Positions 56,707 through 64,000 of a stretch of DNA of 64,000 bases are shown here, piece after piece (the first letter of the stretch is position 1; each line of letters opens with the position of its first letter). Below the pieces are notes generated by a model. It did not search any database. It was not told the origin of the DNA and was given only the letters and a program-made list of their open reading frames with translations. Made by a program: the position numbers and the translations under genes. Source of the stretch: an uncultured Flavobacteriales bacterium (GTDB lineage: Bacteria > Bacteroidota > Bacteroidia > Flavobacteriales > Schleiferiaceae). The stretch lies in assembly GCA_905478295.1 (NCBI GenBank), contig CAJQHZ010000004.1:60606-124605 (forward strand), in the 5' to 3' direction.

Positions 56707-57723
56707 TTAATACACGGCAATCCAAGCATTTGGGGTTATTCCTCTTGCATTCTCAAGTGCTTCAAGAGCAGCTCTTAATTCTTTATGCTCGCTAAGCACA
56801 ACTCTATATGTTGGAATACTTTCTACATATTTTACTTCAAGCCCGTCAATATTTAAAGTGGCCGAGTAATCATCAGCTAATGACTTTTCAGGGAATGAAC
56901 CAATCACAACATGATATCCGTTGAATTCATTGATAATTTCTGTTGCTTCAATACTAGTACTAGAATTACCGTTTTCTGTAGATTGAAGTTGCTCCTTTAA
57001 TTTCGCATTTTCTGCCTCTAAACGTGATTTTTCCCCTTCTTTCTGGGCGGATAAGTCATCAAATGCTAGAACTGCTGCCGTTAAATCACCAGATAGTTTG
57101 TCAATTTTATTTTTCGCCGCCAAGAGTTCATCAGCATTGTTTGATTTCCCTAAGTCAATTCTAACACCAGTAAAAAATCGAAGAATTTTATCATTTCCAG
57201 AACCGTTAACGTAGCCATCTATATAGTCATCAATAAACATTGTATATCGGGTTCCCATCATCAATGTTCCAAAGGGTAATAGATTCCCTAATTCTGCTGT
57301 AGCACCAACAACCATGTGTTCGGCAAAACCATAATTACCAGGACTAGATTCAGCTAACCCAGTTCCTATACCCAGATCTAGATTGAATTTTGACAACCAA
57401 TCAATGGACAGATCTGGTAAAACGTTGTAATGACCAATGACTTCGATTGGTATCAAGCCTGAAGAAAACCTGTTTGGAGTACTTATACCGATAACACCAA
57501 GTGTTGCTTCAGCACTAATTTTATCATCATGGGTGTAAAATGCACCCATCCTCATGCCAGCATTTCCTGCGGGGACACTTAAATTAATGAAGTTGTACGA
57601 AGGACGAACATCGGATACATGAATATTCTCTTCGACTGTAGCAATATAGGACCACTTACTTTGCCCATATGTTGAAAGATTGGACGTTAGAAAAATACAG
57701 ACTAATAAAATTAATTTTTTCAT
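56707..57723 (-). CDS. Outer-membrane beta-barrel-like protein with C-terminal SPOR domain
   Basis: 338 residues: signal peptide MKKLILLVCIFLTSNLSTYG, a beta-rich N-terminal domain of about 175 residues, a coiled coil (LLAAKNKIDKLSGDLTAAVL through ENAKLKEQLQS, about 200-250) and a SPOR domain (GYHVVIGSFPEKSLADDY to the end). SPOR binds peptidoglycan strands with few side chains. The N-terminal domain is plainly paralogous to the one in the next gene (shared IGHYNVLPDL and IDDYID). That gene has OmpA instead of SPOR. It has its own promoter and terminator, so the two are not one operon. Function not known; wall anchoring of the envelope is a guess. Confidence 0.82.
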   Translation of the reverse strand: MKKLILLVCIFLTSNLSTYGQSKWSYIATVEENIHVSDVRPSYNFINLSVPAGNAGMRMGAFYTHDDKISAEATLGVIGISTPNRFSSGLIPIEVIGHYNVLPDLSIDWLSKFNLDLGIGTGLAESSPGNYGFAEHMVVGATAELGNLLPFGTLMMGTRYTMFIDDYIDGYVNGSGNDKILRFFTGVRIDLGKSNNADELLAAKNKIDKLSGDLTAAVLAFDDLSAQKEGEKSRLEAENAKLKEQLQSTENGNSSTSIEATEIINEFNGYHVVIGSFPEKSLADDYSATLNIDGLEVKYVESIPTYRVVLSEHKELRAALEALENARGITPNAWIAVY

Positions 57724-57764
57724 TACGATCGATTTGATATTTGATATTTGTATGGATTTAATGT

Positions 57765-57772
57765 CAAATATA
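57765..57772 (-). promoter_or_regulatory. -7 box of the SPOR-domain gene
   Basis: Minus strand TATATTTG, an exact TAnnTTTG match, ending 41 bases before the ATG at 57723. A TTTTGG motif upstream is at 28 bases, too far for a normal -33. Confidence 0.5.
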
Positions 57773-57887
57773 GGTTTTAAAAATGTTCCATTCTTATTTC
57801 CAAAACGTCTTTGACATGATTTAAAGTAAATATACGCGCCGTATGCTCGCCCTTGAGCTTCATTGATTTATAAACTGAAAGTGGAAA

Positions 57888-57913
57888 CATATTTAACAGC
57901 TCTGTTAAATATG
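57888..57913. repeat. 26-bp near-perfect palindrome between the SPOR and OmpA genes
   Basis: CATATTTAACAG (57888-57899), 2-base centre CT, then CTGTTAAATATG (57902-57913): 12-bp perfect arms. There is no T run after it on either strand. It lies 165-190 bases upstream of the SPOR gene start and past the ompA-type gene's terminator. Confidence 0.85.
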
Positions 57914-57965
57914 GGATTGAAAGGCAGAGTAAAAGACACTTAACTTTGAGAAAAGATATTTAAAT

Positions 57966-57999
57966 AAAAAGGCTAGAATAAATTTATTCTAGCCTTTTT
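57966..57999 (-). terminator. Terminator after the OmpA-family gene
   Basis: A 34-base perfect palindrome (17-bp arms, AAAAAGGCTAGAATAAA and its complement) with A and T tracts at both ends. It is 18 bases from the stop of the gene ending at 58018 and could work in both directions. Confidence 0.9.
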
Positions 58000-58017
58000 T
58001 CATTAAATCTAATCCTA

Positions 58018-59136
58018 TTATTTGAGTCTTATTTCTGTACGCCTGTTTACAGCACGGGCATCGGCTTCTGAATTAGGAATCACAGGATAAGAATTACTTT
58101 CACCCTTAGCTTCTAGTCTATTTTCAGCAATTCCTTTGTTTACAAGCCAAGTTTTTACGGTTAATGCTCTTTCAATCGAAAGTTTTTCATTGAAATCTTC
58201 AGGTCCTAAATCATCCGTATGGCCTATGATGACTGCTTTTAAATCATCATTATTAGATAGCACGTTAAAGAGGGTCATTAATTCAGGAATGTCGGCGGTG
58301 CGAATTGTACTTTGATTAATATCAAAATGAACACTTTGAAGAATGTATTCTTTAAGTGGTTCGTTTTTCACGCCTCCTAGCTCTTCTTTAAGTGATTCGA
58401 CAGACTTTTCTAGCGTTTCAATGGTTGAACGACTCTGTTGTGCCAATACATTAGCATTCGCTCTGGCTAAAGCCAACTCAGCATTCAGCTTTGCAGCTTT
58501 TTTTTCAGCATCTGCGATCATTGTTTTTGTCTTAGCATTTTGGCCAAGATTTACACGAGCTGAGGTAAAGAACCGCAATAGTTGATCATTAGAAGTTCCA
58601 TCAACTAGGGTGGCATCAATGTAATCATCAATGAAATAAGTATTGCGGAACCCGAAACTCAATTTGCAGCGGTCATTAAGTGGCACATCCAAAGAGGCTC
58701 CAGCAGATAAGTGTTCACTGAAAGAGAAACGACCAGAACTGTTATAAGTAGCGCTTCTTGCCCTTACAAGTGCTGTACCTACGCCCAAGTCAAGATTAAA
58801 TTTGAAAGGAGAGTCACTAGCTAAATATGGTAGGATATTGTAATGTCCTACTAGTTCTACAGGGACAATTTTTGTAAACCACGAATTAGGCTTAGATGTA
58901 CCTACCACACCTAAGGTAAGTTCAGCAGCTAAATGATCATTCTTAGTGTAATGAAACCCTGACCGCATGCCGGAATTCGCGGCAAGTTGTGTTAAAGAGA
59001 GAAAATCAAATGAGCTTCTTGCGTCTCCTAAGGTTACAGTTTCTTCAACGCTTATTTGCAATGCCCACTCGCTTTGGGCACTAACAAAAGTTTGAAAAGA
59101 AAAAATGAAAAGTATAGTTAAGACGTGGTTTTTCAT
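58018..59136 (-). CDS. OmpA-family outer-membrane protein
   Basis: 372 residues: signal peptide MKNHVLTILFIFSFQTFVSA, a beta-rich N-terminal domain (about 22-195) paralogous to the SPOR-domain protein, a coiled coil (MIADAEKKAAKLNAELALAR and on) and an OmpA C-terminal domain (SVHFDINQSTIRTADIPEL, IIGHTDDLGPEDFNEKLS and NRRTEIRLK), which binds peptidoglycan via the Asp and Arg of this motif. It should tether the outer membrane to the cell wall. The ATG is 26 bases after a -7 box. Confidence 0.88.
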   Translation of the reverse strand: MKNHVLTILFIFSFQTFVSAQSEWALQISVEETVTLGDARSSFDFLSLTQLAANSGMRSGFHYTKNDHLAAELTLGVVGTSKPNSWFTKIVPVELVGHYNILPYLASDSPFKFNLDLGVGTALVRARSATYNSSGRFSFSEHLSAGASLDVPLNDRCKLSFGFRNTYFIDDYIDATLVDGTSNDQLLRFFTSARVNLGQNAKTKTMIADAEKKAAKLNAELALARANANVLAQQSRSTIETLEKSVESLKEELGGVKNEPLKEYILQSVHFDINQSTIRTADIPELMTLFNVLSNNDDLKAVIIGHTDDLGPEDFNEKLSIERALTVKTWLVNKGIAENRLEAKGESNSYPVIPNSEADARAVNRRTEIRLK

Positions 59137-59162
59137 ATCTGATTATTTGTTGTGAAACTAAT

Positions 59163-59197
59163 CAAATATAATTCTAAACATCGTTTAATATATCAAA
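59163..59197 (-). promoter_or_regulatory. Promoter of the OmpA-family gene
   Basis: Minus strand TTTG (59194-59197), a spacer of 23, then TATATTTG (59163-59170). The spacer is long but within the range reported for flavobacteria. The ATG is 26 bases downstream. Confidence 0.6.
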
Positions 59198-59202
59198 ATG
59201 AA

Positions 59203-59892
59203 TCAAATAATATGTTTTTTTGACTCTGTTGGATCTTTACCTTTTCGGAACCAACGTGCACTATGCTCACCTTTTAATTCCATCGACGTCCCGTGTACAC
59301 GAATCCAAGAGCCTTCTCGAAGTCCGTATACAGGCTGGTCGTTGAATTGGTGGAATTCCTTTATTCTCGTCGCTCTAGTTTCTCCCATGTGTGTGCTTCC
59401 TTCCACTGGATCCAAGTAGTGCGGGTTAATGTTGAAGGGAACCCATCCCCATGCGTCGAAAGTTGGCGGATACACAATAGGCATATCGTTGGTTGTACAG
59501 ATACTTAGGCCCGTCATGTTGCAACCTGCAGACGTTCCCATATACGGCTTCCCTTCGCGAACTGCTGAGTCTATTGCCTTGAAATAGCCACTTTCATGGA
59601 GTGTTTTCGCTAAAACGAAAGTGTTCCCCCCACCGGTAAAAAAGCCATCAGCCCAACGGCAACCTTCATCGGCATCGGCAAACTCATGCGCACCGCGCAT
59701 TTCGAACCCCCATGGGGCGAAAACTTCTTTAGCCTTCGCTGTATAGGCCTCGTGAGTCATACCGCCAGGCCGGGCGAACGGAATGAAAAGGATTTTTGGT
59801 GCGTTGGTAAAGAAATCGGCGCACTCTTCTTTGAGATAACTAAGGTAGGGTTCGCCGTAAACGGTAGAGGTACTTACGATGAGTAGATTCAT
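59203..59892 (-). CDS. pepE: Dipeptidase E (peptidase E, S51 family)
   Basis: Cleaves dipeptides with N-terminal Asp. 229 residues, the standard length. The nucleophile Ser121 is in GTSAGCN, with Asp136 and His158 lining up with Ser120/Asp135/His157 of the E. coli enzyme. The substrate-binding strand FFTGGGNTF is present. The start ATG overlaps the stop of the sialidase-like gene by one base (TAATG), so the two are translationally coupled. No terminator is visible at its end. Confidence 0.93.
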   Translation of the reverse strand: MNLLIVSTSTVYGEPYLSYLKEECADFFTNAPKILFIPFARPGGMTHEAYTAKAKEVFAPWGFEMRGAHEFADADEGCRWADGFFTGGGNTFVLAKTLHESGYFKAIDSAVREGKPYMGTSAGCNMTGLSICTTNDMPIVYPPTFDAWGWVPFNINPHYLDPVEGSTHMGETRATRIKEFHQFNDQPVYGLREGSWIRVHGTSMELKGEHSARWFRKGKDPTESKKHII

Positions 59893-61184
59893 TACTGATG
59901 TATGCTAAATTTAAAGTCAAGAGGATAAGTCCAAATCGATTTTTTACCGTCTCGTAATTCGGTCCAGATCGGACGAACGATGCCGCCGTGTGCGCTGATG
60001 TGGTTGTAATCACCCATGAAAAATTCATCAGAAGGATAGAACGGTGCGTTATTTATTTTTAATTCACTCCAATGCGCCCCGCCGTCTGTACTTTGTGCTA
60101 AATAGGTGTTTGTTTCAGTTGGAGAAGCGGTCTCGCGGCGGTCATAGTATACGGCGAAGAGTGCACCGGTTGTTGGATCAATTGTAAGCCAGGGAAGGAA
60201 TTGATCGCTTTTTCCTCCTTGAGAAATACGCTTGGGATCAGACCAGTTTTTACCGCGATCATCACTAAAGGCAAAGTAAATTTCACCTCCAAATTTCTTG
60301 TTTTGATCGCCCCAGCACACATAAACGCGGCCATAAAACGGACTGTCTTTACAGTGGTCTACAACGGTTACGGGCATACCATTGCAACGGTTAAACCCAG
60401 TGTAACTCTGTGTCCAGCCGGCTTCTTGTCGCGCGATGGGCCTGGTTTCCCAACGTTTTCCGTTCTTAATGCTCATCCAAATACTTTGATCGAGCGCCCA
60501 GCCTACGTAGACTTCGTTTTTTGTCCCGTACGCGGGCACAGCACCCTCAGCAGTTCCATCATCATCAATGCAATTTCCTAAAAAGGAGGAAATCTCTTCC
60601 GGGGTAGACCAGCTTTCGCCTTGATTTCGGCTCTCGCTAAATAATATGCGCGAGTGGCATTCGGGATCGTCTGTCCCGTAGCGATCGAATTGGGTCCAAC
60701 TCAATGCGATGGCACCGTTTTTCGGATTTACTGCAGTCCATTCTTTATCGTGTTTTTTACCATTTACCGCAGTAAAGCTGCCGTCATTGAAGGTGTCGTT
60801 GGGACCGTCTTTAGTCTGGCAAACCATTCGGTCCAGTATCTGATCACTATTCCAATTCGTGCCTTCGGGGTCGCTCAGGTGGAAAAAATAGGTGCGCCCT
60901 TTAAAATCGGTCACCAAACATGGATCGCCCCAAACGCCGTAAGGACTTGAAATAGTCTTTTGAGTCCAATGCAATCCACCGTCCGTGCTTTGGTAGAAAT
61001 TATTCAATACCGATGCGGCATATACATTCTGGGTATTCGTTGGGTCTACAGATATGCTCGGTTCGCATATGCCGGTTTGATAAGCGGGACCTTCATGGAT
61101 AAGCACGGCTTGAGCGAGCCCAACAGTTGGCAGAAATAGCCCGAACAGAAGCACGGTTAGGGTTGAAAAATGCTTTATTTTCAC
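59892..61184 (-). CDS. Secreted sialidase-like (Asp-box repeat) protein, GTG start
   Basis: 430 residues. Signal peptide (MKIKHFSTLTVLLFGLFLPTVGLAQA) from a GTG at 61182-61184; this is the best start because a longer reading from 61247 adds a non-signal extension over the divergent gene. The mature part is a beta propeller of the BNR/Asp-box type: STDGGLHW, SRNQGESW, SDDRGKNW and STDGGAHW. The general fold is that of sialidases, but the catalytic Arg triad cannot be confirmed, so activity is uncertain. No T9SS sorting domain is at the C-terminus. It starts 4 bases from the ATG of the DUF6702 gene and is coupled to pepE. Confidence 0.75.
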   Translation of the reverse strand: MKIKHFSTLTVLLFGLFLPTVGLAQAVLIHEGPAYQTGICEPSISVDPTNTQNVYAASVLNNFYQSTDGGLHWTQKTISSPYGVWGDPCLVTDFKGRTYFFHLSDPEGTNWNSDQILDRMVCQTKDGPNDTFNDGSFTAVNGKKHDKEWTAVNPKNGAIALSWTQFDRYGTDDPECHSRILFSESRNQGESWSTPEEISSFLGNCIDDDGTAEGAVPAYGTKNEVYVGWALDQSIWMSIKNGKRWETRPIARQEAGWTQSYTGFNRCNGMPVTVVDHCKDSPFYGRVYVCWGDQNKKFGGEIYFAFSDDRGKNWSDPKRISQGGKSDQFLPWLTIDPTTGALFAVYYDRRETASPTETNTYLAQSTDGGAHWSELKINNAPFYPSDEFFMGDYNHISAHGGIVRPIWTELRDGKKSIWTYPLDFKFSIHQ

Positions 61185-61188
61185 GCGT

Positions 61189-61722
61189 ATGAAAGTATTG
61201 TTAGTTTTTGTTTCCCTATGGTTAGGTGCGTTCTCGCCGACCACCACAAGTCCTACTAAGGTAAGACATGACTTCTATGTGAGCGTCACAGATTTGAATG
61301 TTGATACGAACAAGGGAGTACTCACAGGTGTGGTAAAAACGTTTCCAGACGATTGGGAGCGAGCGATGAATGAGCTCCTTCAGGAAAAAGTCCAGCGCTA
61401 TGTATCCTTAGATTCTACGACACAATTTGAGTTGCACGCTAGTTATATTGAGTCGCGACTAAAGATTTCTTTAAATAAAGAATCGCTGCCCATTACTTTT
61501 TATACCACGGCGAATGGTCCTGATGAACTGTACCTCTTATTTGTTGCGGATTACGGAGAGAAATCTTTGGAAGCGTTGTCAGGAAAGTGGCGTGTTCGCA
61601 ATGAATTCTTGGCAGATATCTACCCCACTCAAGAGAACATTGTCCTTTTCCATTATGACGGTGATCAGAAAACCAACAGCTGTAGAGAGGGAAACGATTA
61701 TACCTTGACTTTCGATTTTTGA
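61189..61722 (+). CDS. DUF6702 family protein
   Basis: 177 residues with a signal peptide (MKVLLVFVSLWLGAFS) and a mature beta-rich domain: KVRHDFYVSVTDLNVDTNKG, ITFYTTANGPDELYLLFVAD and RNEFLADIYPTQENIVLF. I recognise it as the Bacteroidota family DUF6702. Its function is unknown. The stop shares one base with the ATG of the HupE/UreJ gene (TGATG), so the two are coupled. It is divergent from the sialidase-like gene, with 4 bases between the starts. Confidence 0.78.
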   Translation: MKVLLVFVSLWLGAFSPTTTSPTKVRHDFYVSVTDLNVDTNKGVLTGVVKTFPDDWERAMNELLQEKVQRYVSLDSTTQFELHASYIESRLKISLNKESLPITFYTTANGPDELYLLFVADYGEKSLEALSGKWRVRNEFLADIYPTQENIVLFHYDGDQKTNSCREGNDYTLTFDF

Positions 61723-62285
61723 TGTTCTATTTCAACTTAGGCATTCGCCACATTACGGATCTACAGGGCTACGACCACATGTTGTTTTTGCTTGCGCTTA
61801 CTTTGCCATTAAGTTTTTCATTGTGGAAGCCTACTCTAAAATGGATTACAGCCTTTACCTTGGGGCACAGTATATCCCTTGCCATTTCAGCATTAGGCTG
61901 GGTCGCATTACCGGCTGCTTGGGTGGAACTGGCCATTGCAGTGACTATAGGGCTGACGGTGCTGATTCATTTATTTACCGGATTTAAAGTCATGGCGCAT
62001 GGGATGTGGATGGCGGGATTATTTGGTTTAATTCACGGTTTTGGATTTGGGTCCTACTACACCTTTATTGCACAAAGCGAGTCCTTTTGGTGGGCATGGC
62101 TTCCTTTTAATGCAGGCATTGAAGCGGGACAAATTGCCGTTGTACTCTGTTTGCTTTTTGTATATTGGATTTTCCAAAAATTTGGTGGCCGTAGTGGTGT
62201 GTATCGCTGGCTGCTTTCTGGAGTTGTTTTAACGCTGAGTGTTCAAATGATTTTGAACCGCCTTCCAGAAGTTTTTGGCGCTTAA
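61722..62285 (+). CDS. HupE/UreJ family membrane protein
   Basis: 187 residues with five or six membrane helices. The HupE-type motif is at the start (GIRHITDLQGYDHMLFLLAL) and again in the middle (TAFTLGHSISLAI, GLIHGFGFGS), with conserved His residues that could bind a metal. The family is proposed to transport nickel or cobalt, as a permease or accessory. It starts at the ATG at 61722, overlapping the DUF6702 stop; an upstream TTG at 61719 is less likely. It is followed by an M1 peptidase after 12 bases. No nickel enzyme is near. Confidence 0.83.
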   Translation: MFYFNLGIRHITDLQGYDHMLFLLALTLPLSFSLWKPTLKWITAFTLGHSISLAISALGWVALPAAWVELAIAVTIGLTVLIHLFTGFKVMAHGMWMAGLFGLIHGFGFGSYYTFIAQSESFWWAWLPFNAGIEAGQIAVVLCLLFVYWIFQKFGGRSGVYRWLLSGVVLTLSVQMILNRLPEVFGA

Positions 62286-62297
62286 CATAGCCTACAC

Positions 62298-64000
62298 ATG
62301 AGAAAATTAGCCCTCAGCCTTTTGGCACTTGCAACCTTTGCGTTACACGCGCAAAATGTGAACACCTCAAAGTTCCGTCAATTGGGACAAGAACTTCCCA
62401 CACCGAACGTCTATAGAACGGCCTCTGGTGCGCCTGGTCACGAATACTATCAGCAGCGTGCGGACTATGATATGTCCATTACATTAGACGATGAAACCCA
62501 ACGAATTTACGGGGAAGAGACGATAACCTACACGAACAATAGTCCGGACGAGCTTCGCTATTTGTGGGTCCAATTGGATCAAAATATGCGCGCTCAAAAC
62601 AGCACAACACAGCAGATCAAAACGGGCGGTATTTTCAATCAGCGCGGTGCAAACGCACAAACGGCGTTTAACCAATTAAAAAATAATCAATTTTACGATT
62701 TTGATGGCGGTTTTAAATTGGCTTACGTAAAGACCACTTCCGGCGCTAATTTACCCTATACAGTCAATAACACGATGATGCGAGTTGACCTTCCGACGCC
62801 ATTACGTCAAGGACAAAAATTCAGCTTTAAGATCAAATGGTGGTTCAATATTAACGACCGTATGGATATCGGAGGCCGCTCTGGTTATGAATATTTCGAA
62901 GAGGAAGATAATTACCTCTACACTATAGCTCAGTTCTTTCCGCGCATGGCCGTTTATAACGATGTTGAAGGATGGCAGAACAAACAGTTTTTAGGTCAAG
63001 GTGAATTTACATTGCCCTTCGGTGACTATAAAGTCGATATTACTGTTCCTTCAGATCACATTGTTGCTTCTACGGGAGAATTGATGAATGCTTCGCGAAT
63101 ATTATCTTCAAAGCAACGTGCTCGTCTAGCAAAAGCTAAGAAAAGCTACGATGATCCAGTAATCATCGTTACTCAAGAGGAGGCTGAAGCTGCTGAAAAA
63201 AACAAAGCTACAAGTACTAAAACATGGACATTTGAAGCTGAAAATGTTCGTGATTTTGCCTTTGCAACTTCTCGCAAATTTATTTGGGATGCTCAGGCTG
63301 TGGATATTAGCGGCAAAACGACCATGGCAATGAGTTATTACCCAAAAGAGGGGAATCCTTTGTGGGAGCAATACTCTACGCGCGTTGTTGCTCATACACT
63401 AAAAGTATATTCGAAGTTTACAATCGACTATCCTTACCATAAGGCCATATCTGTACATACAAAGTGGATAGGAATGGAGTACCCTATGATTTGTTTCAAT
63501 GGAGGTCGTCCAGAATCGGACGGAACCTATAGCGAAGGAACGAAATACGGGATGATAGGAGTGATTATACATGAAGTAGGCCATAATTTCTTTCCGATGA
63601 TCATTAATTCTGATGAACGTCAATGGACTTGGATGGATGAAGGTCTAAATACCTTTGTACAATACCTCACAGAGCAAGAGTGGGATCACGATTACCCTTC
63701 GCGTCGTGGACCTGCGGCTAAAATTGTTCCTTACATGAGTGGCCCTAAAGAGCAGATTGTTCCTATTATGACCAATTCTGAATCCATTCTACAGTTTGGT
63801 AACAATGCCTACGGTAAACCAGCTACAGCGCTTAACATTCTACGTGAAACTGTGATGGGTCGTGAATTATTCGATTATGCGTTTAAAGAATACAGCCGTA
63901 GATGGGCCTTCAAGCATCCAACTCCAGCAGATCTATTCCGTACTATGGAGGATGCATCTGGTGTAGATTTGGATTGGTTCTGGCGCGGATGGTTCTATAC
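62298..64000 (+). CDS. M1 family metallopeptidase (cut by window edge)
   Basis: Secreted or periplasmic zinc aminopeptidase. 567 codons are visible; the end is outside. Signal peptide MRKLALSLLALATFALHA. The zinc site is complete: HEVGH (425-429) with Glu448 18 residues on (WMDEGLNTF). In place of GAMEN it has GMEYP (about residue 394), as in other M1 members. It ends in the window near DLDWFWRGWFY. The N-terminal half is a beta-rich domain (YDMSITLDDETQRIYGEETI). Such Bacteroidota proteins are exported; the type of substrate is not known. Confidence 0.92.
   Translation, partial: MRKLALSLLALATFALHAQNVNTSKFRQLGQELPTPNVYRTASGAPGHEYYQQRADYDMSITLDDETQRIYGEETITYTNNSPDELRYLWVQLDQNMRAQNSTTQQIKTGGIFNQRGANAQTAFNQLKNNQFYDFDGGFKLAYVKTTSGANLPYTVNNTMMRVDLPTPLRQGQKFSFKIKWWFNINDRMDIGGRSGYEYFEEEDNYLYTIAQFFPRMAVYNDVEGWQNKQFLGQGEFTLPFGDYKVDITVPSDHIVASTGELMNASRILSSKQRARLAKAKKSYDDPVIIVTQEEAEAAEKNKATSTKTWTFEAENVRDFAFATSRKFIWDAQAVDISGKTTMAMSYYPKEGNPLWEQYSTRVVAHTLKVYSKFTIDYPYHKAISVHTKWIGMEYPMICFNGGRPESDGTYSEGTKYGMIGVIIHEVGHNFFPMIINSDERQWTWMDEGLNTFVQYLTEQEWDHDYPSRRGPAAKIVPYMSGPKEQIVPIMTNSESILQFGNNAYGKPATALNILRETVMGRELFDYAFKEYSRRWAFKHPTPADLFRTMEDASGVDLDWFWRGWFY

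Noticed and set aside
57733..57750. Short direct repeats TTTGATA upstream of the SPOR gene
   Set aside because: Three copies of a 7-base A/T-rich word are close to what low-complexity spacer DNA shows by chance.
59892..61184. Type IX sorting domain at the end of the sialidase-like protein
   Set aside because: The C-terminus (WTYPLDFKFSIHQ) lacks the NPxxG-like, LxGxxL and final Lys-rich pattern seen at 6700-6907.

Overview
This window reads as the chromosome of a free-living member of the Bacteroidota, most likely order Flavobacteriales (a Cryomorphaceae/Schleiferiaceae-like lineage is my guess). The evidence is a type IX secretion sorting domain (gene at 5090-6907), Bacteroidota-restricted families (DUF4290, DUF6702), promoters of the TTTG-N19-TAnnTTTG type instead of -35/-10, few Shine-Dalgarno sequences, and Bacteroidota gene orders such as ddl-PASTA-rluD and rplQ-carA-eno-citrate synthase. 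The genome is very compact: neighbours often overlap by 1-16 bases, and start or stop codons of opposing genes share bases.

Layout. 1-9.5 kb: ftsH (cut by the window edge), rsfS, birA, pyrE, a NUDIX hydrolase, coaD, ddl, a PASTA protein, a secreted T9SS cargo protein, rluD, a di-heme cytochrome c peroxidase and a YdeI-like protein. 9.5-13.5 kb: an LPP20-like lipoprotein facing a copper operon (copA, a small HMA protein, a glycosyltransferase). 13.5-23.3 kb: M3 oligopeptidase, MATE pump, an operon of ABC exporter, MscS channel and sigma-54 response regulator, then dnaJ and grpE. 23.4-28.4 kb: tlpA-like thioredoxin, murA, DUF4290 and a UvrD/PcrA helicase in one leftward operon. 28.5-45.3 kb: one continuous rightward block joining the str, S10, spc and alpha operons (rpsL to rplQ) with no tuf gene. 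45.4-53.4 kb: carA, enolase, a mitochondrial-type citrate synthase, rpsA, Nif3 and a coiled-coil protein. 53.5-56.6 kb: leftward gpmI, map and a methyltransferase. 56.7-64 kb: two paralogous outer-membrane proteins with different peptidoglycan-binding ends, peptidase E, a sialidase-like repeat protein, DUF6702, HupE/UreJ and an M1 peptidase cut by the right edge.

Most of the window is core housekeeping: translation, protein quality control, wall precursor synthesis and central carbon metabolism. I saw no tRNA, rRNA, CRISPR array, insertion sequence, prophage or defence island, and no gene-free stretch longer than 300 bases. The most interesting items are small: an Asp in place of the fosfomycin-target Cys of MurA, a 4 x 51-bp in-frame repeat in rpsA, the SPOR/OmpA paralogue pair with a 26-bp palindrome between them, a perfect inverted repeat upstream of grpE, a terminator hidden inside the opposing coding sequence, promoter boxes lying 4-5 bases before start codons (possible leaderless mRNAs), and a sigma-54 activator without a DNA-binding domain. 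I found no convincing wholly new multi-gene system.
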